A stretch of DNA of 64,000 nucleotides from Rattus norvegicus (taxonomy: Eukaryota > Chordata > Mammalia > Rodentia > Muridae), in assembly GCF_036323735.1 (NCBI RefSeq), contig NW_026947367.1, positions 594,501 to 658,500 on the forward strand. Direction: 5' to 3'. Shown here in pieces: positions 33,826 to 47,459 of the stretch; the first letter of the stretch is position 1; the number at the start of each line of letters is the position of its first letter. The notes under the pieces are model-generated. The model worked only from the letters and a program-made list of their open reading frames with translations. It had not been told where the DNA came from and made no database searches. A program made the position numbers and the translations under genes.

Positions 33826-35490
33826 TTTTTTTTATATTTTGAATGTCATTGCTCAAACTGGTATTTTTCTTGAAACCCCATTCTGATCCTTTGCGTTTCT
33901 AATATGGTGCTCCCCCATCTCCTTGCCACTTCACTTTAGCCCTCCAACATCCCCCTTCTCTGGGATATGATGTCTCCACAGGACCAATTGACTCCCTTCC
34001 CAGATATGGCAAATGAGGCAGTTGTCTTCTCCATATGCTCTACGACCTATGTAGCAGAACCCTTTGACTGACCCAAGTATATTCTATTTGGTAATAAATT
34101 TCCTGAGCCTCGAAAGTGTAAACTTAATGATCCTATTGTTATTCATTTTAGGCTCAATCCCCTTCAGATCCTTCAGGCATTCCCCTTACTCTTCATTTCT
34201 GGCTATCAGGTTCTTTCAAAAGGTTAGCTGTGACTACATCTGTCACGGTCAGGTGATGGTGGAGCCCCTCAGAGGACATACATATTAGGGTATTATCTGC
34301 AAGCACATCTTGAAATCAGTAATAAGGCCAGGATTTAGAGTCTGTGGATTAAATGGTTCTTATGGTGGGGAGGTCTCCAAAGGCTCTTCCCTTCAGTCTT
34401 TGCTCTGTTTTTGTATTTGCATTTTTGTAGGCCTTGGTTATTTATAGGATAAAGATTTTGAACTGTGTGTGCAACACCATTCCTTCACAGGTGTGCATGT
34501 CTAGCTATAGGAGGCAGTCTCTAGTGGTTCTACCTCTTTGCTGCTTGGTATTTCAACTGCCATTATCCCATTAGGTTTATGGGAACCTCTTGCATTTCTG
34601 GCACCTGGGACTTTCCTGGGGATACCCAAGTTCACCACCCACCACTGATATACTTATTGTCATTTATTCCACTTTTCCTCTGGAATCCTCTCGTTTCTCT
34701 TTTCATTGTTGCAACTAACCTAACTTTGTTCATCATTCTCTACCCGCCATCCCTCTGCCTTTCATGATTATTTTGTTCTCCCTTCTAAGTTGGTTGCAAG
34801 CATCCACAATTTGACCTTCTAACATGTTACCCTTCATATGATAAATGCTCTGTATAGTGGGCCTTCTGAGATATGGGGTTAAAATCGACTTGTCACTGAG
34901 TTCATCCCATGTTATTTCCCTTTTGATCTCTGTTACTTCACTAATTTCCAGCTACATCCCTTTGCCTACAAAGTACTTGGTGTCCTCATTTTTAATACCT
35001 GAGTAGTGTTCCTTTGTTTAAAAAAAGCACATTTGTTTTCTCTATTTATTCCTCAGTGGAGTTGAGGTAAATCACGCTTGTTTCCAGCATTCGACTATTT
35101 TAAGTAAGGCTGTTGTGAACCTGTTCAACCACATGTCCTTGTTGTATGTGGATTAAGTTTGTGTATATGTGTTGAAGTGAGTGGTAAAGCTGGGTTTTCA
35201 GGTAAAGCTATATGCAATTTTCTCTGAACCTCCACATTTATATCCAAGTGGAGTAGTGTTCCACTTTGTCTACATCGTAGCCTACTGTGCTACTGCATCA
35301 GTTTTTTTTTTATCTTAGTCATTCTGATTTGTGTAATATAGAATCTCTTGCTCATTTTGATTTGCCTTTTTCTGAGAACTATGGATGCTGAACATTTCTT
35401 GATGTCTTTCTCAGCTATAGAGACCTCAGTTGAGAATTCTTGATTTGGCTCTCTACCCAATTATAAAAGTTTGGATATTTGGTTGTCTGG
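33826..35490 (-). mobile_element. LINE-1 (Lx-type) 3' fragment, antisense (copy 2)
   Basis: Paralogue of 12661-14385, starting ttttatattttgaatgtcat and ending near tttggttgtctgggacag. Confidence 0.84.
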
Positions 35491-37169
35491 GACAGTAAGG
35501 AAGGGGATATCAATATGTAGGGGACAACCACAATAAAAGGTGAGGGGAAGAGGTTAGGCGTGTGTACAGGAAAGATAAAAACGATTGAAATGCAAATAAA
35601 TACCCAATTTAATAAAAATGGAAAAAGTAATCTTCCTCTTCTACAATCTTACTGTTAAGTAAATATAGCTTTTGAGATTTTAAAAAAAATTATTTCCTAT
35701 GGAAATTAAAATTGTATATGCACAGGGAAGGCTAGTGCTCAGCACTATGTGAGCTGGTTATCTGGAGCCTGAGAATTAAACTTGTGTTCTAGATCTACCT
35801 ATTAGAATATTTTGATGAGTGTTTTTTTTAATTATTTCTACAAAATAACTGAGCCTACACTTCTTTGTTGAATATGTCCAATTGTTTTTACAAAGATACA
35901 GAAAAGTTACTTATTCTTTTCGCAAAAATTGTCCCATATATTTCAGCACTGACTCAATATGAATTAGGGTTGATATTATAAGATATTATTAACTTATTGA
36001 TTTCATATAAAAGCAAAATCTGTACCTGGTTGTTTATTGCCTCTTTTTATCTGTTTTATTGTATGAAATATCAAAATCTACATTTGCATCCCATTATCAT
36101 TTATTTAAAATATTAATTTCATTGATTGTAATATGACCCAGATGCAGTGGAAAATGGGAGGAAAAATGAGGACTGCTGAGAAGCGTTCAGTCTCCTCCTT
36201 GTGAAGCTTGGCATATATCAAAATCAGAAGGGTAGAGTGACTAAAAGTCATATGTAAAAATGAAATAATAACAAATGGTTTATATGTTGTGAAAAAGATA
36301 AGCAAGCTTCATATTTAAGATTTTTAATATTTACATGGGCAAGTTATTTTAGATTGTTTTATTGGAGGTCTTTCTGAGGAGATTATTAGATCTTAGTAAC
36401 AAATGACTACAAATATGATACACTGCTATGCTTATTATTTTAAATTAATGATACCTGGAGTGGGCAAATGCTGTATGAAGTTTCATGCACTATACCCCTG
36501 TTTAGAGATTGGAAATGTCAGAGATGAAAAGGGTTATCTTTGCTTCCTTATTGAATTTTATTTAATTAAATGAATGTTTTCAAAAAGAAATATTAAAAAA
36601 TATAACCATAATTGAATAGATTTTTGTCACAGATAAATGTTTTGTTCTCAGAATAGAGCAATTTCATTAGAGAGTCATGCAATATTGTTAGTTTATCTGA
36701 GTCATTCATCACATTAAATCATCCAATAACCTTCAGAATGTTCAAGTTAAAAATATCCATGTTGTAACCTGTACCAAAATTCAACTTTATTTTCTTTTCT
36801 TCTCTATTACACTTTGGTGCCATTTTTTCTAGTATTTACCATGGATTTTTAAATAAACCTGCTTATGTAATCCACTCAGAGTCACTTGTAAATATTCTTC
36901 AACAACTTTCACTCAATATGAAAGTTCAGGACTTTTACACTTTTTTTTTTTTTTTACAAATGCATGAAGCACTTCCCTGCATGAGGTCTTCTACAAACAC
37001 TCCTTTCTTTTTCACAAGTTTTCCTCCTATGCTTTCTGTCACATAGACAGCTTTCAATTTTAGATCTGAGTAGAACTAGCACTTTGTAACAACTTTGTTT
37101 TTCTTGTCTAAAGTTTCATTGGAACAAACTGTTGGCACACAATTTATTAGGGCTAAAATAGATAATTTT
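35491..37169 (+). other. non-coding part of segmental duplication copy 2
   Basis: Matches 14386-16057; no gene seen. Short ORFs are not shared with copy 1 except one of about 60 codons on the minus strand (36105-36305 and 15012-15203), which has no recognised motif. Confidence 0.5.
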
Positions 37170-37253
37170 GGGTTTGGGAATTTAGCTCATTGGTAGAGTG
37201 GTTGCCTAGCAAGCGCAAGGCCCTGTGTTTGGTCCACAGTTCCGAAAAAAAAA
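37170..37253 (+). mobile_element. ID SINE, paralogous copy
   Basis: ID core with gaatttagctcattggtaga, gttgcctagcaagcgc and an A10 tail. The flanks agataatttt and agatcatttt (37160-37169, 37254-37263) are the same target duplication as in copy 1, with one change. The core has more substitutions than copy 1 (ggtccacagttccg). Confidence 0.94.
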
Positions 37254-37294
37254 AGATCATTTTATTATCTCATATAACAAGAACTTATAAGTAT

Positions 37295-37527
37295 CAACCA
37301 GTTTGTGGTAATCTTCCATGAATGTTTCACCAAGATACTTCTCTTTTAATATTCCCAGTCTTTTGATTTGTTTCCAGATATCACGGATCCCATAATGGTT
37401 GGATTAAAAAGGATTCACTGTCATGATAGGAAACTTAGCCTTAGAAATTCCCTGTTAGTTGCTACCTCTGAATAAGGATGTTTTAATCAGATCATGCAAC
37501 TTGATGCCACAGAGATGTCATTCTTCT
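37295..37527 (+). repeat. segmental duplication copy 2, right segment
   Basis: Matches 21310-21555. Its direct junction with the ID-bearing segment shows a 5.1-kb difference from copy 1. Confidence 0.85.
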
Positions 37528-37564
37528 CTAGTTAGCATTTGCACACTTTTGTCCAAAATACCAT

Positions 37565-37650
37565 GCCTTAGCCAGAGTTTCTATTGCTGTTATGAAATAC
37601 CATGACCAAAAGGAAAAAAAAAGTTGGGAAAGAAAGTGTTTATTTTAGTT
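37565..37650 (-). mobile_element. end of a rodent interspersed repeat (URR1-like)
   Basis: cagagtttctattgctgttatgaaa with accatgaccaaaagg and agtgtttattttagtttac matches the terminal part of the same common rodent repeat as at 29530. Only the end is present. Confidence 0.5.
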
Positions 37651-37659
37651 TACCTTTTC

Positions 37660-38685
37660 TTTTTTAAAATTTATTTAATAGAATTTTACAATCCAGATCT
37701 CATCCCTCTCCCAGCACATATTCTGACTGTTCTACATCCCATACCTACTACCCACAAGCCCATCTGAATGAAGATGTTTCCCACTCCACCCCTAGTCTAC
37801 CAGCCCTCTACACTCCCTGGGAACTCAAGTCTCTTGACTGTTATGTGCATCTTCTCTTGTTGTGTCCAGAAACAGAACTCCTTTCTTAGAGGCCTCATAT
37901 TAGCTGGTGCATGATGCCTCATTGATGGCACAGTGTCTGAAAAAAAAAAAAAAACACTGTGGTCCAGGTTAGTTAACACTGCTGGTCTTCCTACAGGGTT
38001 GCTCCCTTCCTCAGCTTCCTCGAGCTTTTCCCTAGTTTGACCACAGGGCTTGGCAGCTTGTGTTCATTGACTGAGTGTAATTGTCTGCATCTGACTCTTT
38101 CAGCTGCTTATTAGGTATTTCAGAAGGTAGTCATGTCAGTTCCATTTTGTGAACATGGCAAAGCATGAGTAATAGTGTCAGGCCTTAGGGGACTCTACTT
38201 AATTTGGTTCCCATATATGGCTGGTCACTGGGATTCCTTTTACTCAGGCTCTTCTCTGGTTTTGTCCCTGAAGCTCTTTCGGACAGGAACAAATATGTGT
38301 CAGAGAATTGATTTTTGGATGGCCACATTATCCCTCACTTGATGACCTCATTTCCTCATGGAGGTAGACTCTTCAAGTTCCCTCTACCCACTCCCGGACA
38401 TTTCACTGAGTCCTGATAGTCTCTTACCTCTCAGGTCTCTAGAATATTCTAGAGCCACCACCTACCTCCAACACCTGAGCTCCTGAGGTTGCCTGTTTCC
38501 ATTCATTCTGCTGACACTCAGGGTTTCAATCCTACTCTCCACCAATAACTGACCATGTTCCCCTCTTTCCATTACTGTCTCCTTTCTCACCCAGGTCCCT
38601 CACTCTTCCCTTCTGAGGTTCATTTCTTCTCCCTCTAAAGTGGGATTGACATTCCTCACTTTTGCTGTTCAGCTTGTAAAACTTT
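37660..38685 (-). mobile_element. LINE-1 (Lx-type) 3' fragment, antisense
   Basis: The plus strand carries complement landmarks of Lx 3' sequence: ctccctgggaactcaagtct, ttagctggtgcatgatgcct, gtccaggttagttaacactg, gactctttcagctgctta, agtgtcaggcctta, ctcttacctctcaggtctct and cctgaggttgcctgtttcc. About 1.0 kb. Confidence 0.85.
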
Positions 38686-39215
38686 TATTTTTCCTTTTAT
38701 AAAAATTAGATATGTTTGTTTACATTTCAAATATTATTCACTTTCCCAGTTTTCCAGTCATAAGAAACCTATTCCTTTCCCCACCAGTTCTTCTATAAAG
38801 GTGTCCCCCCTCATAACCATCTCTTTTCCATCACCCCCTGACATTCCCCTCCCCTGGGGTTCCAGCTTTGGTAGGCCTCAGAGCTTCTCCTCCCATTGAC
38901 GTATAACCAGGCCATTCTCTGCTACATATGCAGTTGGCCCAATAGTTGTGTCCATATACATTCTTTGATTATTGGTTTAGCAACCGAAAATTATAGGTCA
39001 TTGGCATTGTTGTTCTTATGTGCTTGAAGCCCATTCAGTCCTGGTAATCCTTTCTCCAAATTTGCTAACAAGAGGTTCGTTTGCATTCCACTGGTTTGCC
39101 AATAACCTTCACTTCTGTAATTGGCATGCTCTACCTGGGTCTCTCAAAAAAGATCTAGATCCATTTCCTGGTAGCATGCACTTCTTAGCGTCATCAGTGT
39201 TATGTAGTTTTGTGG
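38686..39215 (-). mobile_element. LINE-1 3' end, antisense (before unit E)
   Basis: The same younger L1 fragment as in the unit arrays: tttacatttcaaatattatt, a ccctgacattcccctcccc part, gagcttctcctcccattg, ttggcatgctctacctggg. It sits directly against the Lx fragment. Confidence 0.86.
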
Positions 39216-39227
39216 CAGATTGTTCTT

Positions 39228-40045
<818 letters not shown>

Positions 40046-40095
40046 GAAATTCTGCAATTCTTAGCTTCATCACTCTTATCTAGTTTTGGTGGCTG

Positions 40096-40096
<1 letters not shown>
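40046..40096 (-). mobile_element. LINE-1 remnant, antisense, between units E and F
   Basis: Only the last ~50 bp of the usual antisense L1 fragment before the simple repeat remains. Confidence 0.75.
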
Positions 40097-40155
<59 letters not shown>

Positions 40156-40196
40156 TTGTGTGTACATACACACATAAGTATGTGCATATATATACT
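40097..40196. repeat. (TA)n(TG)n microsatellite
   Basis: TA run followed by TG runs with tttg interruptions, at the paralogous L1 site. Confidence 0.95.
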
Positions 40197-41825
40197 TTTG
40201 GTGCCTCCTAGAGCTATTTGGTTTGGTTAGGTGGAATGTTAACATGGATTCAGCGCATCTAGGTCAGAAATGTAAAATTTACAAATAACAATGTCAAATA
40301 GACTCCCTTCTGTACTTATGAAGGTATTGAAGTTGAGGATTCACTCTTCAAGCCTTTTATCTCTTTGTCCAACTTCCTGCTTCTTATATTTGTCTTAAGA
40401 AAGAATCATGGTCACACATCTAAAGTCTTCAAGTCTTGCCATGGGAACACAGAAAGGTAGATAGTGTAGTAGAGATATCAAATGTGACTAGAGAACAGAA
40501 ATGTATAGTCCATGTGGTCCTTTGCTTTATTGAGGTCTGGTAATCTTTGGATAAAATAAGGATTACTGAGTTTATCATTTGAAATAGGTACACAGTATTT
40601 ACACTTTTATACTCATTCTATTGGTTGGCCCCCTTTGATGCCAAAATCATAGCAGGAAGTGGAATTCGAAAACAGAATTTTTGAGTACACATTCAGGAAT
40701 ATTTACAAAGTCTTCTATCAAGGAATATACAATAAGAAAGTGGAATACCATATTCATTTACAAAAAGGACAGGTCGGAAAATTCTGGCCTTTACAAATCA
40801 GAGAAAACCTAGAAAATTGAAATGTATGTCATGGGAATGAACCTGGGAATAAAAATATTATACAGAAGAATCTCCTCCACTTCAAGTTCCTAGATCATTT
40901 CTACCCATGCCAGGAACCTGACGAACTTTCTCCATTCAGAGCATGTAACCACAAGTGAAGTAAAGAGAAGTCTCTAGCTTTAAAGAGAAGGAGTACATAA
41001 AGATTTCCCCTGTGTCACAGGAGACATACCTGGAAAAAGCACTCTAGAAACTGGTCAATGTAAGGAAAGCTGTTTGCAGGTAGGCCATTGCAGTTCTCAC
41101 AGACATCATCATTAGGCCTTCCATGAAAAATCTCTTGTATCTGGAGGGCCCTAGCTTCTCCTGTGATGTCACAAGTGTTGTCCTATCTGCAAATAACTCT
41201 CAGATATTCCTTCAGTACCTACAGGGTTTACTAATTGGCCTCTAGTTCACAGCAAACAGCCATTTGGGAGTGAGAATGAAGGGGATGTAAAACTCAGCCA
41301 TGTCTTGGTATAAAAAAAAGTAAAAAAATATGTGAACACCAAGAAATCTCATTGAGTCCTTGGTAGGAGTTGAGTAGGTACTTAGAAGAAATAAAATTAA
41401 TCTGAGCCTTCCACACATGGAATAAGGAGCTCAGAGACTGTCAGAAGTATCTGGACCCCACTGCTTCTAGTGGTTCCTGTAAGTCAGAGAGTTTATATCA
41501 TTAATATCTTAATTCAAAAAGCCAGGTGTTGGGAAGGGCACTGTTCTTTTCCTTAGAACTCATGACTTTTATTTTTTTTGCTCAGAAGAAAAAGGTCCTA
41601 AGGAAGAAGTGAAAGATAAGTATTCTGTACTCATCTCAGGGTAAACTCCTTGATTATTTGGATACCTATAGTGCAGTTTGTGTCTGATACTGTTATTTAG
41701 GAGAGAGACGTGTTTCTAGTTCATCATATCAGTCTTTCCGATAGTATTGCTGAATCCCATTGCCTGATTGTGACCCTTTAGATTTCTCAGTCAATAGGTT
41801 TGATTATATGGCACTTTTCTTATCT
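40197..41825 (+). repeat. amplified unit F (near full length)
   Basis: All landmarks are in order. The first octamer is changed to AGACATCA near 41102; the second, TGATGTCA, is intact at 41164-41171, and TATAAAAAAA starts at 41309. A short deletion lies between the octamer and the TATA (gaatgaaggggatgtaaaact). Confidence 0.86.
41164..41317 (+). promoter_or_regulatory. promoter-like module of unit F (CRE-like octamer and TATA-like box)
   Basis: TGATGTCA at 41164-41171 and TATAAAAAAA from 41309, 145 bp apart. Confidence 0.35.
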
Positions 41826-42350
41826 ATAACTTATTTGTTTTATTTTTTAGCAATTTTTATTTGATTTTTGCATATTTACATTACAAATATTTTTGCCTTT
41901 CCCAGTTTCCTGTCCATAAGATCCCTAACCGGTTCCCCTACTCTTCTGTATAATCCCTGTTACTTCCCTTTGACATTCCCTTGAATTGGTACTAAAACCT
42001 AGTACAGACAAAGGACATCTCGTTCCATTGGTGCCCAACAAGGCCATTCTCTGCTACAGATGCAGTTGGAGCCATAGGCGATCCATGTACAATCTTTCAA
42101 TATTCATTTAGTACCAGAAAACTGGTTTTTTGGCATTGTTTTTCTTATCAGATTAAAAGCCCCTTCAGCTCTTGTTATCCTTCCCCAAAATCTACCAACA
42201 AGAGATCTGTTTTCAGTTCACTGCATTGCCACGATCATTCACTCCCGTATTTGACATGCTCTGGCTGTGTCTCTCAGGAAACACCTATATATGTTTCTTC
42301 TAATCATGCACTTCTAAGATTCCTCAATCTTATCTAGTTTTGGTGGCTAA
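41826..42350 (-). mobile_element. LINE-1 3' end, antisense (after unit F)
   Basis: The same fragment: tttagcaatttttatttgat, ctcgttccattggtgccca, tgacatgctctggctgtgtc, then tatctagttttggtggc. Confidence 0.87.
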
Positions 42351-42606
<256 letters not shown>

Positions 42607-44250
42607 TTCTATAGCTATGAGCTTAGATGGAATTTTAACATGGGTTCTGGGAAACAAGGTCAAGAAAGTAGAATCCACAAATGACAGTGCCAAATAGACT
42701 CTCTCCAGTTCTTATGAACCTAATGAAGCTGAGGTTTCACTGGACCTCAAGCTATTCCTCATCCTCCACATCCTCCTGAATCTTATGTTTGGCCTGAAGA
42801 AAGAATCATGGTAAAACATCCAAAACCCTCAAGTCTCTTTACTGGAACACAATAAGGTAGATAATCCAAACTGATATCAAATGGGATTAGAGAACCAGTG
42901 AATTCCATAGTCCATGTTGTCCTTTGCATTGCTGATGTCTGGTAATTTTGGGATGAAGTAAGGATCTGGGTGTTTATCATTTCAAGTAGGTACACCATAT
43001 TTACATTGTTATACTCATTCTATAGCTGGGCACATTTGTTGCCAAAATCATTGCAGAAAATGGAATTGGAAAACAGAATTTTTGAGTACACATTCAGCAA
43101 TATTTGCAAAGTCCCATATTGAGGAATGCACAATAAGAAAGTGAAATACAATTTTCATTCGAATGAAGATCTGTAGGGTAAATACTGACCTTTGGGAAAC
43201 AGAGAAAACCTACAAAATTGAACTGTATTTCACGAAATGTACCTGGGAATAAAATTAATATCCAGAAGAATGTCTTCCACTCCATGTTACAAGAACTTTT
43301 CTACCCATTCTCAGCCCTTGACTAACTTTTTTTCCATTCAGAGCATGTAACCACTAATAAAGCAAAGAGAAGTCTCTAGATTTAGAGAGATGGAGTACAT
43401 AAAGGTTTCCAATGAATCACAGGATACATACGTGGAAAGGGCAAGCTCAAATCTGGTCAATGTAAGGAAAGCTGTTTAGCAGGGAGGCCATGACAGTTCT
43501 CAGTAATGTCATCATGAGGTCCTGCCTGAAAAATCTCTTGTAACCGGGAGAGCTTTATCTTCTTCTTTGATGTCACAAGTGTTGTCATGACTGCATTTCC
43601 TCTCAGGTATTCTTTTAGTACCTCTAGTGTTTAGTAATTGGCATCTAATTCAGAGAAAACAGCTATTTGGGAGTGAGAACAAAGAGGATGATGAGATCAG
43701 AAGTGTGGATAAGGAAGAGGCCCTTCTGTCCTTGTCTAAAAAAAGGAAGAAATATTTGTGCTTGTGAAAGTTCAGTGACTCCTTGGTAGGGGCTGAGTGG
43801 TATTGCTGAACAGACAGCATTGATCTGAGCCTTTCCACATATGGGAATCAGGAGCTGGGGTCCTCTCAGAAGCTTCTGGACTTCTCTGTTCTTATGGTTT
43901 CTGGAAGTCAGAGAGTTTATACCATTCATTTCATTATTTCAAATGCCAAGTAATGGGAAGGGCACAGTTGTTTTCCTGAGAGCACATGGCCTTTATTCTT
44001 TTTGACAAGAAGAAAAAGGCCCTAAGGAAGAAAGGAAGGATAAGTATTATATCCGTAGCTCAGAGTAAACTCCTCCATGCTTTAGATATCTATTGTGCAG
44101 TTTGTGTCTGACAGTGATATCTGCAAGAGAGAAGTGCTTCTAGTTGAGACATCACCATCTCACTGTTTCCACTATTATATCTCTGACTACCATTTTCTGA
44201 CAGTGACACATTACATTACTGAGTAAACAGCTGTTTTTAGCTGGCATTTT
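42607..44250 (+). repeat. amplified unit G (near full length)
   Basis: Landmarks in order. The first octamer is changed to TAATGTCA near 43505, the second TGATGTCA is intact at 43568-43575, and the TATA-like box is changed to tctaaaaaaa near 43735. The minus strand has an 88-codon ORF (43663-43929) similar to those in units A and C. Confidence 0.86.
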
Positions 44251-44262
44251 TTTTAATTTACT

Positions 44263-44264
44263 TC

Positions 44265-44299
<35 letters not shown>

Positions 44300-44331
44300 T
44301 ACATACATACATACATATACATATATATATT
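44263..44331. repeat. (TA)n(CATA)n microsatellite
   Basis: TA run, CATA run, TA run at the border of unit G with the L1 3' terminus, a different place from the other microsatellites of the array. Confidence 0.93.
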
Positions 44332-44819
44332 ACAAATTTTATTTGTTTTATTAAACAAACTAATTTCTATATTCATATTAAAATATTATTTCCTTTAAGA
44401 GTTTCCTCCCATAAGATCCCGAACTGATCCCTCTCCATTTCTTCTCTCCCTTCACATTTTCGTTAACTGGGAGTCAAACCAAGGGCTTCTACTTCCATTA
44501 ATGACCAACAAGGCCTTCCTCTGCTATATATGCAGTTGGATGCATAGGTCTGTCAAAGTACAGTCTTTGAATATTGGTTTAGTACCAGAAAGCTCTGGTT
44601 CATTGACTGTTGTTCTTATGGGGTTAAAAGCCCCTTCTGCTCTTGTTATCCTTTCTCAGAATCTACAAACAAGAGGTCCTTTACAGTTCACTGGATTGCC
44701 ACTAACATACACTTCTTTATTTGACATGATCTAGGTGTGTCCCTCAGGATATACCTATATCTGATTCCTGGCAGAATGCACTTCTTAGCTTCATCACACT
44801 TATCTAGTTTTGGCGGCTG

Positions 44820-44820
<1 letters not shown>
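44332..44820 (-). mobile_element. LINE-1 3' end, antisense (after unit G)
   Basis: The same fragment: ctaatttctatattcatatt, gggcttctacttccatt, atattggtttagtaccagaa, then tatctagttttggcggctga. Confidence 0.86.
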
Positions 44821-44866
<46 letters not shown>

Positions 44867-44883
44867 AACATATATATATGAAC

Positions 44884-44955
<72 letters not shown>
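44821..44955. repeat. (TG)n(TA)n microsatellite
   Basis: A pure TG run (44821-44862) then TA runs, at the paralogous L1 site. Confidence 0.96.
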
Positions 44956-44959
<4 letters not shown>

Positions 44960-46620
44960 TTTGGTAGCTCCTACAACTATTTGCTTAGGTGGTTAGGTTG
45001 AATGTTAACATGGATTCTGCACAAATAGGTCAAGAATGTAGAATTTAGAAATGACAATGTCAAATAGATTCCCCCCTGTACTTATGAAGGTATTGAAGTT
45101 GAGGATTCACCATTCCTCAAGTCTTTCTTCTCCCTGCCCATCCTCCTGTTTCTTATATTTGGCCTTAAGAAACAATCACAGAAACACATCTAAATCTTTA
45201 AGTTTGGTCATGAGAATACAGGAAGGTAGATAGTGTCGTACAGATATCAAATAAGACTAGATTACTGAAATGTATAGTCATGTAATCCTTTGCTTTATTG
45301 ATGTCTGGAAATCTTTGGATAAAATAAGGATTTGGGAGTTTATCATTTGAAGTAGGTACACAGTATTTACACTGTTATACTCTCTCTATAGCTGGGGCCC
45401 ATTTGTTGCCAAAAACATAGCAGAAAATACAATTCGAAACATAATTTTTGAGTACATATTCAGGAATATTTATAAAGTCACCTATCAAAGAATGTACAAT
45501 AAAACAGAAATACAATATTCCTTCATCTAAAGGTCTGAAAGGAAAATACTGGCCATTACAAGAGAGAGAAAACCTAGAAAATTGAACGGTATGTCACAGG
45601 TTTGGACCTGGGAATAAAAATATTATCCAGAAGAATCTTCTCTTCTCCACGTTCCTAGATCATTTCTACCCATGCCAGGACCCTGAATAACTTTCTCCAT
45701 TCAGAGCATGTAAACACTGTTGAAGCGAAGAGAAGTCTCTAGCTTTCAAGAGATAGAGTACATAAAGGTTTTTCCTGTGTCACAGGAGACATACCTGGAA
45801 AAGGCACTCTCACATCTGGTCAGTGTAAAGAAAGCTGTTTGTAGGTAGGCCATGGCGGTTCTCAGTGATATCATCATTAGGCCTTCCATGAAAAATCTCT
45901 TGTATCCTGGAGAGCCCTATTTTCTCCTGTGTTGTCACAAGTGTTGTCGTGTCTGCAAATGCCTCTTGTATATTCATTCAGTATAATATAGGGTTTACTA
46001 ATTGGCCTCTAGTTCAGAGGAAACATCAATTTGGGATTGAGAACAAAGAGAATGTAAAGCTCAAAGATGTTGAGAATGAAGATGGCCTTCTGTCTTGGTA
46101 TAAAAAAAAGGAAGAAATATGGCAACCCTGGGGAATGTCATTGAGTCCTTGGTAGGTGTCGAGTAGGTAAGTTGAAGAGATAGAATTGATCTGAACCTTC
46201 CACACCTGGAATCAGGAGCTCAGAGCCTGTCAGAAGCATCTGGACTTCCCTGCTTCTAGTGAATCCTGTAAGTCAGAGAGTTTATATCATTAATATCTTT
46301 ATCCCAAAGGGCAGGTGTTTGGAAGGGCACTGTTCTTTCCTTAGAGCTCATGGCTTTTATTTTATTTTTTTTTTTGCCCAGAAGAAATAGGTCCTAAGGA
46401 AGAAGTTAATGACAAGTATTGTGTCCACAGCTCAGAATAAACTCCTTGATTATTTGGCTACCTATCGTACAGTTTGTGTCTGATACCAGTGTTTAGGAGA
46501 GAGACATGTTTTTATTTCATCATATCAGTCTTTCCACTAGTAGTACTCTGACTCCCTTTGCCTGATAGTGACCCTTAATATTTCTCAGTCAATGTGTGTG
46601 AATAGATGGCAGTCTTATCT
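44956..46620 (+). repeat. amplified unit H (near full length)
   Basis: Complete unit. The octamers are changed to TGATATCA (45865) and TGTTGTCA (near 45930); TATAAAAAAA is at 46099. It is most similar in wording to unit F (both have gaattgaggattcac-like and tcaggagctcagagcctgtc text), so F and H look like sister copies. Confidence 0.86.
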
Positions 46621-47160
46621 TTACCTTATTTTTTTTCTTTTTAGCAATTTTTTTGCTTTATTAATTTGATTTTTCCATATTTACATTTCAAATATTTTTG
46701 CCTTTCCCAGTTTCCTGCCTATAAGATCCCTAAACAGTCCCCCTACCTTTCTTGTATAATCCCCCTTACTGCCCTTTGACATTCCCTTGATTTGGTAATG
46801 AAACCTAGTTTAGACCAAGGGAATCTCCTTCCATTGGTGGCCAATAAGGCCATTCACTGCTACATATGCAGTTGTAGCCATAGGTCTATCCAAGAACAAT
46901 CTTTGAATATTCGTATAGTACCAGGGAACTCTGGTTTGTTGGCATTGTTTTTCTTATCAGATTGAAAGCTCCTTCAGCTCTTGTCATTCTTTCTCAAAAT
47001 CTACCAACAAGAGATCTGTTTTTCAGTTCACTGGTTTGCCACTACTATTCACTTCTGTATTTGACATGCTCTAGCTGTGTCTCTCAGGAAAGACTTATAT
47101 CCCTTTCTTCTAATCATGCAATTCTATGCTTCATCATTTTTATCTAGTTTTGTTGGTGAA
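46621..47160 (-). mobile_element. LINE-1 3' end, antisense (after unit H)
   Basis: The same fragment: ttacatttcaaatatttttg, ggaatctccttccattgg, tgacatgctctagctgtgtc, tatctagttttgttggtg. Here no microsatellite follows; a sense L1 begins instead. Confidence 0.86.
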
Positions 47161-47459
47161 GCAGTTTGCATAAGGCACTTTGGTGGAGATGGGGGACATC
47201 TTTGTCTGTCTTTGTGAGTGGACATAGCTTTCTCCCATGTTTTGCAGCTGGCGAAGGTATTAAAGTCACATGTGGAGAGGGGGCAGGACTTAATCTATTT
47301 GTGAAAAATGAGAAATCATTGAGATTACCTTTAAAAGTAGAAATTTTGCAGCCCTCTTTGTCTGATGGGGCCTGTTGTACCTCGCCTTGACAATATATGT
47401 CTTCTCCAAAACATTTGGAGGAGAATTGAAAAGACTGGAAACCTGTAGGATAGGGAATG

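Larger units (their letters stand above)
29875..37280 (+). repeat. segmental duplication, copy 2
   Basis: Colinear with 8835-16190 throughout, including both L1 pieces and the ID element. Differences: it lacks the 260-bp microsatellite segment of copy 1 (breakpoint near 31025) and carries a solo LTR at 31527-31854. Its right end passes directly into 37295-37527, which matches 21310-21555. Confidence 0.9.
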
